64,000 nucleotides of DNA from Paroedura picta (taxonomy: Eukaryota; Chordata; Lepidosauria; Squamata; Gekkonidae), in NCBI RefSeq assembly GCF_049243985.1, contig NC_135382.1, positions 22,796,990 to 22,860,989 on the forward strand. The letters are read 5' to 3'. A program made the translations under genes and the position numbers. The first letter of the stretch is position 1; every line of letters starts with the position of its first letter. The notes beneath the pieces were generated by a model, which had not been told where the DNA came from, did not search any database, and worked only from the letters and a program-made list of their open reading frames with translations. Positions 34,801 to 42,800 of the stretch are shown in pieces.

Positions 34801-34956
34801 GCCATGGACGGCACCTGTACAGGGGAGCATGGTGTGGGCTTGGGCAAGCGGCAGCTGCTGCGGGAGGAGGTTGGCGATCTGGCCCTCTCGACCATGCGGC
34901 AGATCAAGGCCACGCTAGACCCGAAGAACCTCATGAACCCTGGGAAGGTCTTGTGA
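22672..34956 (+). CDS. LDHD: Mitochondrial D-lactate dehydrogenase (11 exons, intact, 481 aa)
   Basis: FAD-dependent oxidation of D-lactate (and related D-2-hydroxyacids) to the 2-oxoacid in mitochondria. Coding exons: 22672-22734, 24526-24638, 25243-25384, 25981-26122, 27398-27557, 27668-27867, 29536-29664, 29775-29902, 31243-31333, 32064-32175, 34791-34956. All introns are GT-AG, and the frame is open for 1446 nt. The N-terminus ([21 protein letters not shown]) is Arg-rich without acids, as in a presequence. The PCMH-type FAD domain includes [11 protein letters not shown] (about 91-101) and [16 protein letters not shown] (about 166-181). The FAD-oxidase C-terminal domain includes HVGDGNFHC (395-403) and GTCTGEHG (434-441), the conserved catalytic/metal region, ending in LMNPGKVL. 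The length matches the shorter human isoform (484 aa); the extra exon of the longer isoform was not seen. It is tail-to-tail with ZNRF1, as in mammals. A CpG-rich promoter suggests broad expression. Confidence 0.97.
22958..23172. mobile_element. TTGCCA-type MITE-like element
   Basis: About 215 bp from GGCATGCCAGCCTCCCGG to AGCTGGCAACCGTA, with family blocks GGAATTACAGC and GAGGGTGGGCTTCATAGC. It lies in LDHD intron 1. Confidence 0.65.
23345..23480 (+). mobile_element. MIR/CORE-like tRNA SINE (sense)
   Basis: GAGAGCCAGATTCGAAACCC, AATCTTGGGACAATCAC, CTCGCAGAGGTGCTGTGAAG. It lies in LDHD intron 1. Confidence 0.65.
23722..23962 (-). mobile_element. tRNA-derived SINE, family 1 (antisense)
   Basis: Begins with GAAGAAGAAGAGCTG, then TAAAGTGGCTCACAATTTCC, GGCCACCCAGCTGGCCGC, AATCAAACCTGGTTCTGC. 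It lies in LDHD intron 1. Confidence 0.85.
24700..24990 (+). mobile_element. hAT-like interspersed fragment (family shared with 39213-39510)
   Basis: Shares ordered blocks with 39213-39510: AAAATGACTGC, an A-rich block followed by CTGGGAAAGAG, CCAACGTGG, TGCCCCTG and TAAAAACACTTG. No coding potential. It lies in LDHD intron 2. The hAT assignment rests on the element's resemblance to known families and is tentative. Confidence 0.5.
26385..26525 (-). mobile_element. MIR/CORE-like tRNA SINE, partial (antisense)
   Basis: GTCTCCATTTTATCCTCACA, ACAGCCCTGCACATTTAG, CTCCCGTGGCAGATTGGGC. It lies in LDHD intron 4. Confidence 0.55.
26522..26605. mobile_element. TTGCCA-type element, fragment
   Basis: Starts TAGGGTTGCCAGCAGG and contains CAGTTCCCCAGAGAAAATGGC. 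Only one end is present. It lies in LDHD intron 4. Confidence 0.5.
26738..26905 (+). mobile_element. 5S-derived SINE (sense)
   Basis: CTGATCCTGTCTGATCTTGA, AAGCTAAGCAGGGTCAGTGC, GGAAGGCCACGGCAATCC, TCACCATAAGATGGTCCC. It lies in LDHD intron 4. Confidence 0.75.
28148..28335. mobile_element. TTGCCA-type MITE-like element
   Basis: From AGGGTTGCCAGCTCC to GGAGGTTGGCCACTCT, in the orientation opposite to the 16.7 and 22.96 kb copies. It lies in LDHD intron 6. Confidence 0.65.
28494..28514 (+). repeat. (AT)n microsatellite
   Basis: About 10 AT units, in LDHD intron 6. Confidence 0.9.
28856..29068 (+). mobile_element. MIR/CORE-like tRNA SINE (sense)
   Basis: GGAGACCAGGGTTCAAATCC, TGCCATGGAAGCTCCCTTGG, CTCACAAGGTTGTTGTGGGG, ending AAATAAACAAATAAAATG. 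It lies in LDHD intron 6. Confidence 0.75.
29955..30172 (-). mobile_element. tRNA-derived SINE, family 2 (antisense)
   Basis: GCCGAATCAGACCGTTGCTC, CAACGCAGACTGAGAGC, GATCCTTTTAAGTGGAGATG, then GCTCTTTCACTGAGCTACGA. It lies in LDHD intron 8. Confidence 0.7.
30455..30592 (+). mobile_element. tRNA-derived SINE, family 2 (sense, partial)
   Basis: AACATCTGCTTTGGGTGC, AGAAGGTCCCAGGTTCAGTT, CTCTCCAGCTAAATGGG. It abuts a family 1 SINE. Confidence 0.65.
30596..30872 (+). mobile_element. tRNA-derived SINE, family 1 (sense, full length)
   Basis: AGTTTGGTGTAGTGGTTAGG, GGGTTGGATTCCCCACTCC, TATCTGTTGTGGGGAGAGG, with a CTTCTTCTTC tail. It lies in LDHD intron 8. Confidence 0.88.
31360..31379 (+). repeat. 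(GT)n microsatellite
   Basis: About 10 GT units just inside LDHD intron 9, 27 nt after exon 9. Confidence 0.9.
32308..32513. mobile_element. Second hAT-type non-autonomous element
   Basis: A 206-bp element with inverted ends TAAGGTGACC...GGTCACCTTA, flanked by CTTATGGT / CCTATGGT (7 of 8 match). The interior is A/T-rich and non-coding. It lies in LDHD intron 10. Confidence 0.75.
33483..33630 (+). mobile_element. 5S-derived SINE (sense)
   Basis: GGCTGGCCTGATATCGGAAG, GTAAGCAGGGCCGGCC, CTCGCCTTGAAAACCCGATG, GTAACTTGATGGCAC. It lies in LDHD intron 10. Confidence 0.7.
33785..34203 (-). mobile_element. tRNA-derived SINE, family 2 (antisense), apparently interrupted
   Basis: The left part (33785-33880) has GTCTACTGGCAGCAGCTCTC. 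The right part (34125-34203) has TTTGAGCTGGAGATGCTGAA and CTTCACCACTGAGCCACAG. About 240 bp of unrelated sequence separates them, perhaps a later insertion. It lies in LDHD intron 10. Confidence 0.5.
34596..34731. mobile_element. Palindromic hAT-type MITE, copy 7, beside LDHD exon 11
   Basis: Perfect duplication TTTTAGAC (34588-34595, 34732-34739). It ends 59 nt before the last LDHD exon. Confidence 0.92.
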
Positions 34957-35305
34957 CGCCTCTGACAACACTGGCTGCCTCGATAGGAAAAATACGCACC
35001 TTTCAAGACATGCGCTCCTTTTCCCAAGGACAAATCTGCTGGCTTCCTGCCTTGCGTGGTGCCAGCACTGCAAAATTAAACCGTTTTGGCTTCCTTACTT
35101 TTGCCTTCTCCCAAGAAACTGTGGTCAATGTAACTCTTAAAGGAAGAGGACTCCAGGTCTTTACCGCCAGTTGTCCCAGCTGCGAACACCTACCAGTTCC
35201 CCTCCTAAATTTTTACCCTTAAATTAACTTTTGGCTGAGGACTGAATGGCCAAGAGTCAGCTGACAGTCCTCCATCTTAACATCTGTACCGGAATCCGGA
35301 ATTCA

Positions 35306-35311
35306 AATAAA
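35306..35311 (+). terminator. Probable LDHD polyadenylation signal
   Basis: AATAAA about 350 nt after the LDHD stop codon. An earlier variant ATTAAA at 35075-35080 could serve as an alternative proximal site. Confidence 0.6.
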
Positions 35312-35549
35312 GAGGTGGGGGCCTGAAAATTGCCTGAAACATTCATGTTTCTCTCTCTCTCTCTCATGAATGCACAGGGGTGGAATCTTGGCAAAGCATT
35401 TACGGCTCAAAAAACCTAACGACAGATTACATTGTTCCCCCAGGAGAGGACCCTGATTGGGTGGAGAAAAGAAGCTTAGGTCTTTCCCACGTCCCGTTCT
35501 CCTAACCTGACATTTATTCCATAACCTGCCTTCCTCCATGAAGGGGACC

Positions 35550-35740
35550 CAAAAGAGCTTCCATCCTCCTCCTCCATTTCAATCCTCACAACCCTGTGAG
35601 GTGGGATAGACTGAGTTGTGCCTGGCCCAAAGTCACCCGGGGAGCTCCCAGGGGCACAAGCAGAGATGCAGGCCTGGGCCTTCCAGAAACTAGTCCATAG
35701 TGATTCTAACCACGATGCCACACAGGCTTTCCAGTGTGTG
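35550..35740 (-). mobile_element. MIR/CORE-like tRNA SINE (antisense)
   Basis: CATTTCAATCCTCACAACCC, TGTGAGGTGGGATAGACTG, CCCAAAGTCACCCGGGGAG. It lies between the LDHD and ZNRF1 ends. Confidence 0.7.
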
Positions 35741-36919
35741 CTCTCTTTCATGTGGTGGACTGAGCGTGGACTAATGAGCTGCAAAGCAAACAGCTGCCTG
35801 CCCCTCCGTGTCAAGGAACTGGGGCAGGAGGGGTGAGGTCTAAGCCCCCTCTCTCCACACACGACAATTCTGCCTCTTCCCCTTTGTGCCTGGCAGGTCC
35901 TTAAAAGCTGCCTCGCGGTGGCCGGGAAAGCCAAAGAAACGCATCTGCTTCACGTACGGTAGTAAGAAGAGTGGGAAATCTTGATCAGAAGTGCTTGCCA
36001 CTCAAGTGGCTCTTGATTTCACTCTTCCCACGAAAGCTTTCATCGAGCCTTTCTAAGTGCGGAAGGGGCTCTCCCTCTTTGTGAGGAGCTAGCGCATGGA
36101 AATGCTGGAACGCCTGGGTTATGGGCTATGCCTAGCTCGCAAACCTCGCCACCGTGCAGATCGTGCTCCCCCCCCCCATCCAGTGGTGGTGTGTCCGTCT
36201 TCACGCCTCCAGCCTTTGCATTATGCCATCGCAAAAGCTAACCCCCACTGATGTGGGTAGCCTTCGATCATGAAGGTGGGCAAAGGTTAGAGGGACGCAG
36301 TGGCTCTCCAGGGCTTGGGGTGGAGGTCTTTCACACCACCTGATGTCAAATCCTTTTGACTGGGACCTTCCACACGCCAAGCAAAGGCTTTGATCCTGAC
36401 ACATGGCTCCTCCCTACACTGCACTTTTGTGCAAAGATGGGACTGGCCTATAAGGTCCCTCCTTAGTTGAGCAACCTTAGCAAAGCAAACCTTACAGTAT
36501 TTTTCTGAACGATAAGAGTGACTTCCTTTAAAAACAAAACAGGCTTCTGGGTTAGGAAACCCTGAAGCGGGAGGAGCAGCCATTCTAAGCCATCCCCTCA
36601 ATGTGCCTCTTAAAAGCATGCATGTCCCAAACCCAGATCACGCAGGCAGTGTTCAGAAAGACGCTAAGCGATTCCTTCGTTTTTAAGGAGGACGCGCCTT
36701 CTATGGGAGAAGACACAATTTCCTGGGCTTGCATTGGATTGGTTTCTCCCCCTCACGATCACAAGAGAGAAGCTGGAGTCAGGCTCCAGCCTAGCCCATG
36801 ATTCAGGGCATCGGGGGAGAGAAGGGAAGCACAGCACGGGTTAGTGGCTTAGCAGTTCCATTATCCCCACCTGTCTGTGTCCTGTCCACATCACTGCCAT
36901 GGTCCTAGAATTCTCCCAG

Positions 36920-37183
36920 AGGGCCAGTGGGGTGGAGCAGTTAAAAGCAGCAGCCTCTAATCTGGAGAGCTGGGTTTGATTCCCCACTCCTCTACATGCA
37001 GCCATCTGGGTGATCTGGGGCCAGTCACAGTCCTGTTACAGCTGTTCTCACAGAGCTCCGAGCCCCACTGATCTCACAAGATGTCTGTTGTGGGGAGAGG
37101 AAGGGAAAGCAATCGTAAGCCGCTTGGGACTTCTTTGGGTAGTGAAAAGTGGGGCATAAGAGCATACTCTTCTTCCTCCCCCT
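36920..37183 (+). mobile_element. tRNA-derived SINE, family 1 (sense)
   Basis: GGAGCAGTTAAAAGCAGCAG, GGGTTTGATTCCCCACTCC, GATGTCTGTTGTGGGGAGAG, CTCTTCTTCC tail. It lies between the LDHD and ZNRF1 ends. Confidence 0.85.
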
Positions 37184-37451
37184 CAGTACTGCAGAACCCC
37201 CTTTTTTTTGGGGGGGGTGTAAGAGTGACTGACACACAAGCGGCCCTTTCTGATGACACACTGTTTGACTGGAGCCGTTTAAAACCTTCCCATTCCAAAG
37301 CAGCCTCCTTGCAGCCTTGCTCAGTCTGAAGGGGGCACATCCAGGTGTGAACCCTAGAAAAGAAAACATCATGCGGGACATGTTCTGCCCGTTCTTTCCC
37401 CAACGCCCTGGACAACCAAGATGACAACCAAAATAAAATAACAGTGACTAT

Positions 37452-37457
37452 TTTATT
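37452..37457 (-). terminator. Candidate ZNRF1 polyadenylation signal
   Basis: AATAAA on the minus strand (TTCAATAAAATAG context), about 2.38 kb after the ZNRF1 stop codon. It leaves about 2.1 kb between the LDHD and ZNRF1 ends. Confidence 0.55.
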
Positions 37458-39212
37458 GAACATTATTTAATACCATATCAAAACACCTTGACTAATAGGG
37501 GAAGCTTCCCTTCCCAAGCTTTAAAGTTTGTTTGTTTTTTTTGTAATTTTTGCAAGTTTTGTCTTTTTTAACTATATAAATACAGATACCTTTTCCCTGC
37601 TGGAGGAGGGCTGCCGGCAGGGGCTTTTCCCATGGCTGAGACATTCTCCACTTCGTGCTCAAACGTGGATCGGGGGGGAGGGGGGGTTGGGATGGGGGGG
37701 GGGGGACGTGTATGTCTCTGTGCCACTTCACAATTCGGGTTCATTTTCCACACAGGGCGGAGAGAGAGAGGTTCAGGCATCTTCGCAAGACACTGGTGAA
37801 TGGCCAGAGCCCTTCCGGGTGTCCTCGTAACTGCCCTGGAGTGGAAAGTTCCAACTGAGACTTGCTAAGGGGGGGAGGGAACCCCAGGGGACTTTTGGCA
37901 ATGAGGTGTAGCGTCCCCAGGAAAAGGCAAAGGGGGGGGGGCAGGAGGAAGAGATTCAGCTGCTCAGATGCCGAATGGCTCCGGCAGGGAGGCCGAGAGG
38001 ATGCAGTCTTGTAAACATCACCAGGAACACACATCAGTTGACACGAAATGGCTGTTTTTTTTTTGTAAACACTTGAAAGACAAACCTACAACGCCTTCAA
38101 AAAACAAGACAGGAAAATGCCCTTTCCTCCTCAGGGTGTGGGTGGGACCGGGGGGGGGGTGAAGTGGGTGGGTGGGTGGTCTCACTTCTGGGTTCCAAGG
38201 AAAAAGAAGAAGAAGAAAAAAACAATTTCACCTTTTCAGTGCAAAAAGTGTGACCCGCACGTAGCAGGAGGACAAAAGTTCCTTCTCAAAACGGTGGTGA
38301 CCCTCTCTCGTGCTCTGCTTGGCTGGCAGCCGGATCTGGACCAAACATCACGGTGCCTCTGGGGAGGGGGGGTCCGCAGGATCCTGGACGTGGGGGGGCC
38401 TTCTCCTGCCCTGCCCCGGTTAAAAGCCACTAGTATGTGGCTCTGCAAAGGTAGCAGCTTCTCCTTGGGGTCTTGTCTGCCCTTTTAAAGTTGAGAAGTA
38501 ACACAAGCCCCCCCCCCCCAACACTGTCGTCCCGCAGGGTTCCAGAGCGGCTTTGGAGGAGGGGGTGGAGAGGAAGGGGCAAATGGAGGGGATTACCTGC
38601 CAAGAAGAAGAGATCACTGTGTCAGCAGCAGGCACACAGACAGGGGAGGTTCCGCAGACATAAAAAGCACCTGTATGCTATAGTTTCCTGGCATTTCCCC
38701 AGCTTCCGTCTCCCACAGCGACTGTTCTTCCCATCCCCACACCCCACTGGAGTGGTTTTCAGGTTTTCTTTTTAAATAAATTAACACAGTCAGTTACCAT
38801 TAAAACAACAACAACAACCTGAAAACTTCAACTCTCTCTCTCTGCTCAAAACCTCATGGGATGCAGGGAAGAGGAGGAAGAAATGCCCATCAAGAGAACA
38901 GGGGAAATGAAGCCAGTGGGGGTGAGACTGATGGCCAAATAGCCAAATTAGGATTCTTTTGCCCATCCCCAATGAATCACAAGGAGAGAAAACCCTTTTT
39001 ATATTTTTACTGCCGGAGAAATTTAGACACAGGGGAGTTCCCAGCTCTGTGTGAGGAACAATACAATGACATGAGGTTATAACTTCCAATTAGAGGCGGG
39101 AAAGGTGATACCTTTTCAGGTTAAGTCAATAACCTGGGGTCTCTCCCCCCCCCCTTTGCACATCCCCCAGGGGACCACCAGGAAAGATCCAAGGCCCAGA
39201 CTTTCCTGTCTG

Positions 39213-39510
39213 CATTAGGAGTCTCCAACTAATATGAGCCCGTGGGCAATATCTGGCGGATGCAACCATAAAATGGCTGCTCCAGGAGGCGGTGCCAACT
39301 AAGCACAGGGGCTCAAGTGCAGGGGAGAAGAGGAGTAATTAAAAAATAAACTGGGAAAGAGAGGTAGCCAACGTTGTGGAGGCCTGTGCCCCTGAAACTA
39401 TTATTATACCTTACAAATCCAAGCCAATACATAGAGGCAAATCGGAAGGCCTATTGGACAAGAGTGTCATCTGGCCCCGCCCACTTCTTAAAAACACTTG
39501 GCGGGCACCA
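39213..39510 (+). mobile_element. hAT-like interspersed fragment (family shared with 24700-24990)
   Basis: Contains the same ordered blocks as the copy in LDHD intron 2. A short inverted piece of the family's end also appears at about 59798-59832. Confidence 0.5.
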
Positions 39511-39680
39511 ATAAAAGTGCCGGTGAGCACCATGATGTAGACCCACCAACACAGTTTTTTCATCACCTGCCAGCATGTGTAGATGGGCGTGCATTGAGGT
39601 AGGCAGTGCCAACATCAATGCCCGTAAACAGAGGCCTATTTCCTTGCAAAAACAACACCACTTGCCTGTTTGCCGCACAA

Positions 39681-39759
39681 CAGGGGTGGCCGAATTGTGG
39701 ATCTCGGGATGTCCAGGGACTACAATTCCCACGAGCCCCTGCCAGCATGGCCACCCCTG
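39681..39759. mobile_element. Shortened, diverged MITE of the same family
   Basis: Begins CAGGGGTGGCCGAATTG and ends GGCCACCCCTG. The left arm is nearly full length and the right arm mostly missing. No convincing target duplication. It lies in the probable ZNRF1 3' UTR. Confidence 0.75.
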
Positions 39760-39834
39760 CTGTATAAGACGGCTTACAAGACTGAACCCTATAAATGGCT
39801 CACCTGGGGAGAAGATCTGCAAGCGTTGCTAGGG

Positions 39835-42800
39835 TCAATCTGAAGGGTGCTCCGGGCATGATCTGTTCACTTCAAACCAGGAATCTATACAGCTGCAAAA
39901 GAGGAGGTGGGCGTCAGGTAAGGATCCATCGCTACATGGCACCGTGGTCAGTGCAGGCTGTTTGAAAGGGAGCCAGAGCTGAACCCCTACTCGGCCATTG
40001 TCATTTTTGGATGGGCGTGAGCTTGCGTAATTTCCTCGCGGTTGCCCCAGCTACCAATATGGAGCGATGGCAGCAGGGCTTCCGGATGGCAAGGTTTCCC
40101 CAAATTTTCCTTGCCCCCGTTCTCCTGAGGAAATCATTTCCTCTCTGCTATTGGAGGACTTAAAAAAAAAATTAGCAGCACTTGATAGATCATTAAAACA
40201 TCAGCACTGTAACAATCCGCAGAAGACACTGAACAGGAAAGGCATAATCCTGCAACAAAAGAGGCTAGAATAGGTGGGTTGTTACAGCTGATTTTTATAG
40301 GACAAAAACCTCCAGGGCAGGGAAAACTTCCCCAATGAGGCAGGACCCGGGAGATCCAAATTTCCCCGTCCACATGGATGCTTCCCTTGTAACTCTGCTA
40401 CAAGTTTTCACAAAATGTCGAATCAAAGCAGATTTAGGAACAATCTCCAAAAGATGGCCAGACCGCCAGGTAGGTGTGTGGAAGCAGGGGGGAGGTGGGG
40501 CCCACTTTCCCAAAGGGCAAACACCTCATGTGACTAGGAAAAGCATTATCGTCCCATACCTTCTGGGAAGGAAGAAGTACCCAGGAGAGTCCTACAAACC
40601 CTAGTGGAGGGGCCTGAAGGAAGAGCTCGGGCTTTGGGGGAGCCTCAAGCAAGCCAAGTCAACCAGCAATGCTCCAGAAAGGGTGGCGCTCACACTGTAC
40701 CTCTTGTGGTAAATGCACAGGCAGGGAAGCCGAGCTATCGTGTCCCCCTGCAGGAGTTCTTCCAGGCAGATGACACACTCGCCTGCATCCTTTGTTAGCA
40801 CATCGTCTGCAAGGAGACAAAGAGAAAAGGCAGATGGGTAACGAGGTGCAGCCGGCAAGCAGGAACAAAGGCTTGCATCCCTATGCTGCCTTGGCACTAT
40901 TCCACCTTGGGGGGGGGGTGGAGAGAAACTCAGGACCATGAACAAAGCAGAGGCCTGCCTCCTTACGGGCTTGCAGAAGATCTAGCAATGCAAGTCCCTG
41001 GCCTTTTCACCCAACTTTGGTCTCACAGAGGTCTGGCATGCCCCTGGCTCCTAGGTAGTAAGCAGGAACGGAAGACGCTTTTAGAAAGGGAGCAGGATTG
41101 GAGTTTATTTTGCTGTTTCCCCAAAATGTTTTATTGTTTGTACTGCACTGTCGTCTACATTTGCAATTCCAGTTTTTGTGCCATTTATATTGTATCGTCT
41201 CTGATACGTTTTTTTGGCCTAGTTTGTAATTTTCATCAACCTGGTCCCATTGCACTGTTTGCTTGATGTCTCAAACCGTTTGACTGCACTGTCTTACACT
41301 GCCTAATCCAGCTCTGTGTCTCAGTAGTTAAGTAAATAAATAAAAAATCAAGTTACTCTGCAGCCAGACTTGGAAACAGACCAGGTACTGTTCTGCAAAC
41401 CACAGCCCATGACCCTTCCCTGTCTGATGTCCAAAGGGGTGCAGGTCTGGAAGCCAGTATTAACCACAGAGTGAAAACTATCTCATGTTTGCATTAGAAA
41501 GCATCCGTGTCTTCCTATTCCCATGCTGAATTTGCTGGCTGCCAAGTCCGCATGCTTCTATTAATTTGAGTGGCCGGTAGCGAGAGGTTCAGCCAGACAG
41601 GGGATGTGACCAGCTTCTAAATCCAGCAAGCTGCATCATCACACCTGTGAGCCCTTCTCTGGCTTCTGCTAGTTCAACTGAGAAAGCCATGAGATGCTTT
41701 AGGATGGAAGGATGCAACCAGTGTGATGCAGGCAAAGAAAAGCGTTCTTTATACAGACATTCCCTGTTAAGGTAGCTGCATAGTCACAGGGGCACAGGTG
41801 CAAGCTACTGAGTAAGTGTGATGAGCCCACTTAAAATCTGAACTGCAGATTTAACGGCGGCTTCTAATCTGGAGAGCCAGGTTTGATTCCCTGCTCCTAG
41901 ACATGCAGCCAGCTGGATGACTTTGGTCCAGTCACAGTCCTATTCAAGCTGTTCTCAGAATAGTTCTATCAGAGCTCCCTCAGCCCCGCCTATCTCACAG
42001 GGTGTCTGTTGTGGGGAGAGGAAGGGAAGGCAATTGTAAGCCGCTTTGAGACTCCTTCGGGTAGTGAAAAGCGGGGTATAAAAAAGAACTTTTCTTCTTC
42101 TAAAGTGGCCACTTCATTGAGAAAAGGAACTACCCTTACGGAAGACTCTTGGCTTGTATAAAAAGAAATCTCTTTCCTCCCGCAAAGGAAAATTTAGCTC
42201 AAAGTCAAACACAACTCTGGCCATTGGTGTAACTCGGAATGGATGTGTTGAAAGTCGTAAGAGGAAATGGGAGAAATAGCAAACACCCCTCCTGCCAAAT
42301 AAGCATGGATTGACATGCAGGCATGGAGAGTGGTGTCCAAGCCTTCGCTAACAAAAGCAGGCAATGGCTACAAGGCAGCTTCTGCAGCCAGGCCTCTTTT
42401 TAAAGGGAAAAGCAAGGTATACATTTCGAAATTACTTCCATACAAGCTGACCAGCTTGGAAACTACTGGTGAGTGGGTGTGTGGGGTGTATATGTGTGTG
42501 TGTTTCTCTATCTCTCTCTCTTTTTGTGTGCTTGGATGCCAACAGGCCTCCTCACACATTTATTGTTCTGTACTGTGTTTTTATAGTGTGTTTTAATTAA
42601 GCAGTTTTTTAAATAGCTGTTGTGGATTGCCCGGGTCCGCTTTGCAGGAATGGGCAGTATAGAAATTATCAATCAATCAGTCATATGTTCACAGTTTCCT
42701 GACGGTTCCTTTGTTTTCTCAAATTAGAAGGAAAGATGGGCTGAGCGATAGCAGAGAAACAACAAACAGACAACAATCATGGGATCATAGCGTTGGAAGG

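Larger units (their letters stand above)
35315..37430. other. Intergenic between converging LDHD and ZNRF1, no gene seen
   Basis: Contains a CT repeat (about 35350-35365), one MIR-like and one family 1 SINE, and otherwise sequence without recognised genes. No zinc-finger gene like mammalian ZFP1 is present here or between copy B and LDHD. Confidence 0.6.
37435..39834 (-). other. ZNRF1: Probable 3' UTR of ZNRF1
   Basis: No other gene is visible between the ZNRF1 stop codon and an AATAAA on the minus strand at 37452-37457. The distal part holds A/T-rich UTR-like sequence (around 37520-37590) and several long G runs on the plus strand (C runs in the transcript). A hAT-derived fragment (39213-39510) and a MITE (39681-39759) lie inside. 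The extent is inferred from the signal only; internal UTR splicing cannot be excluded. Confidence 0.5.

Noticed and set aside
40067-40273. 68-codon open frame with a Lys/Leu-rich stretch
   Set aside because: Lies in a ZNRF1 intron with no splice support or known similarity.
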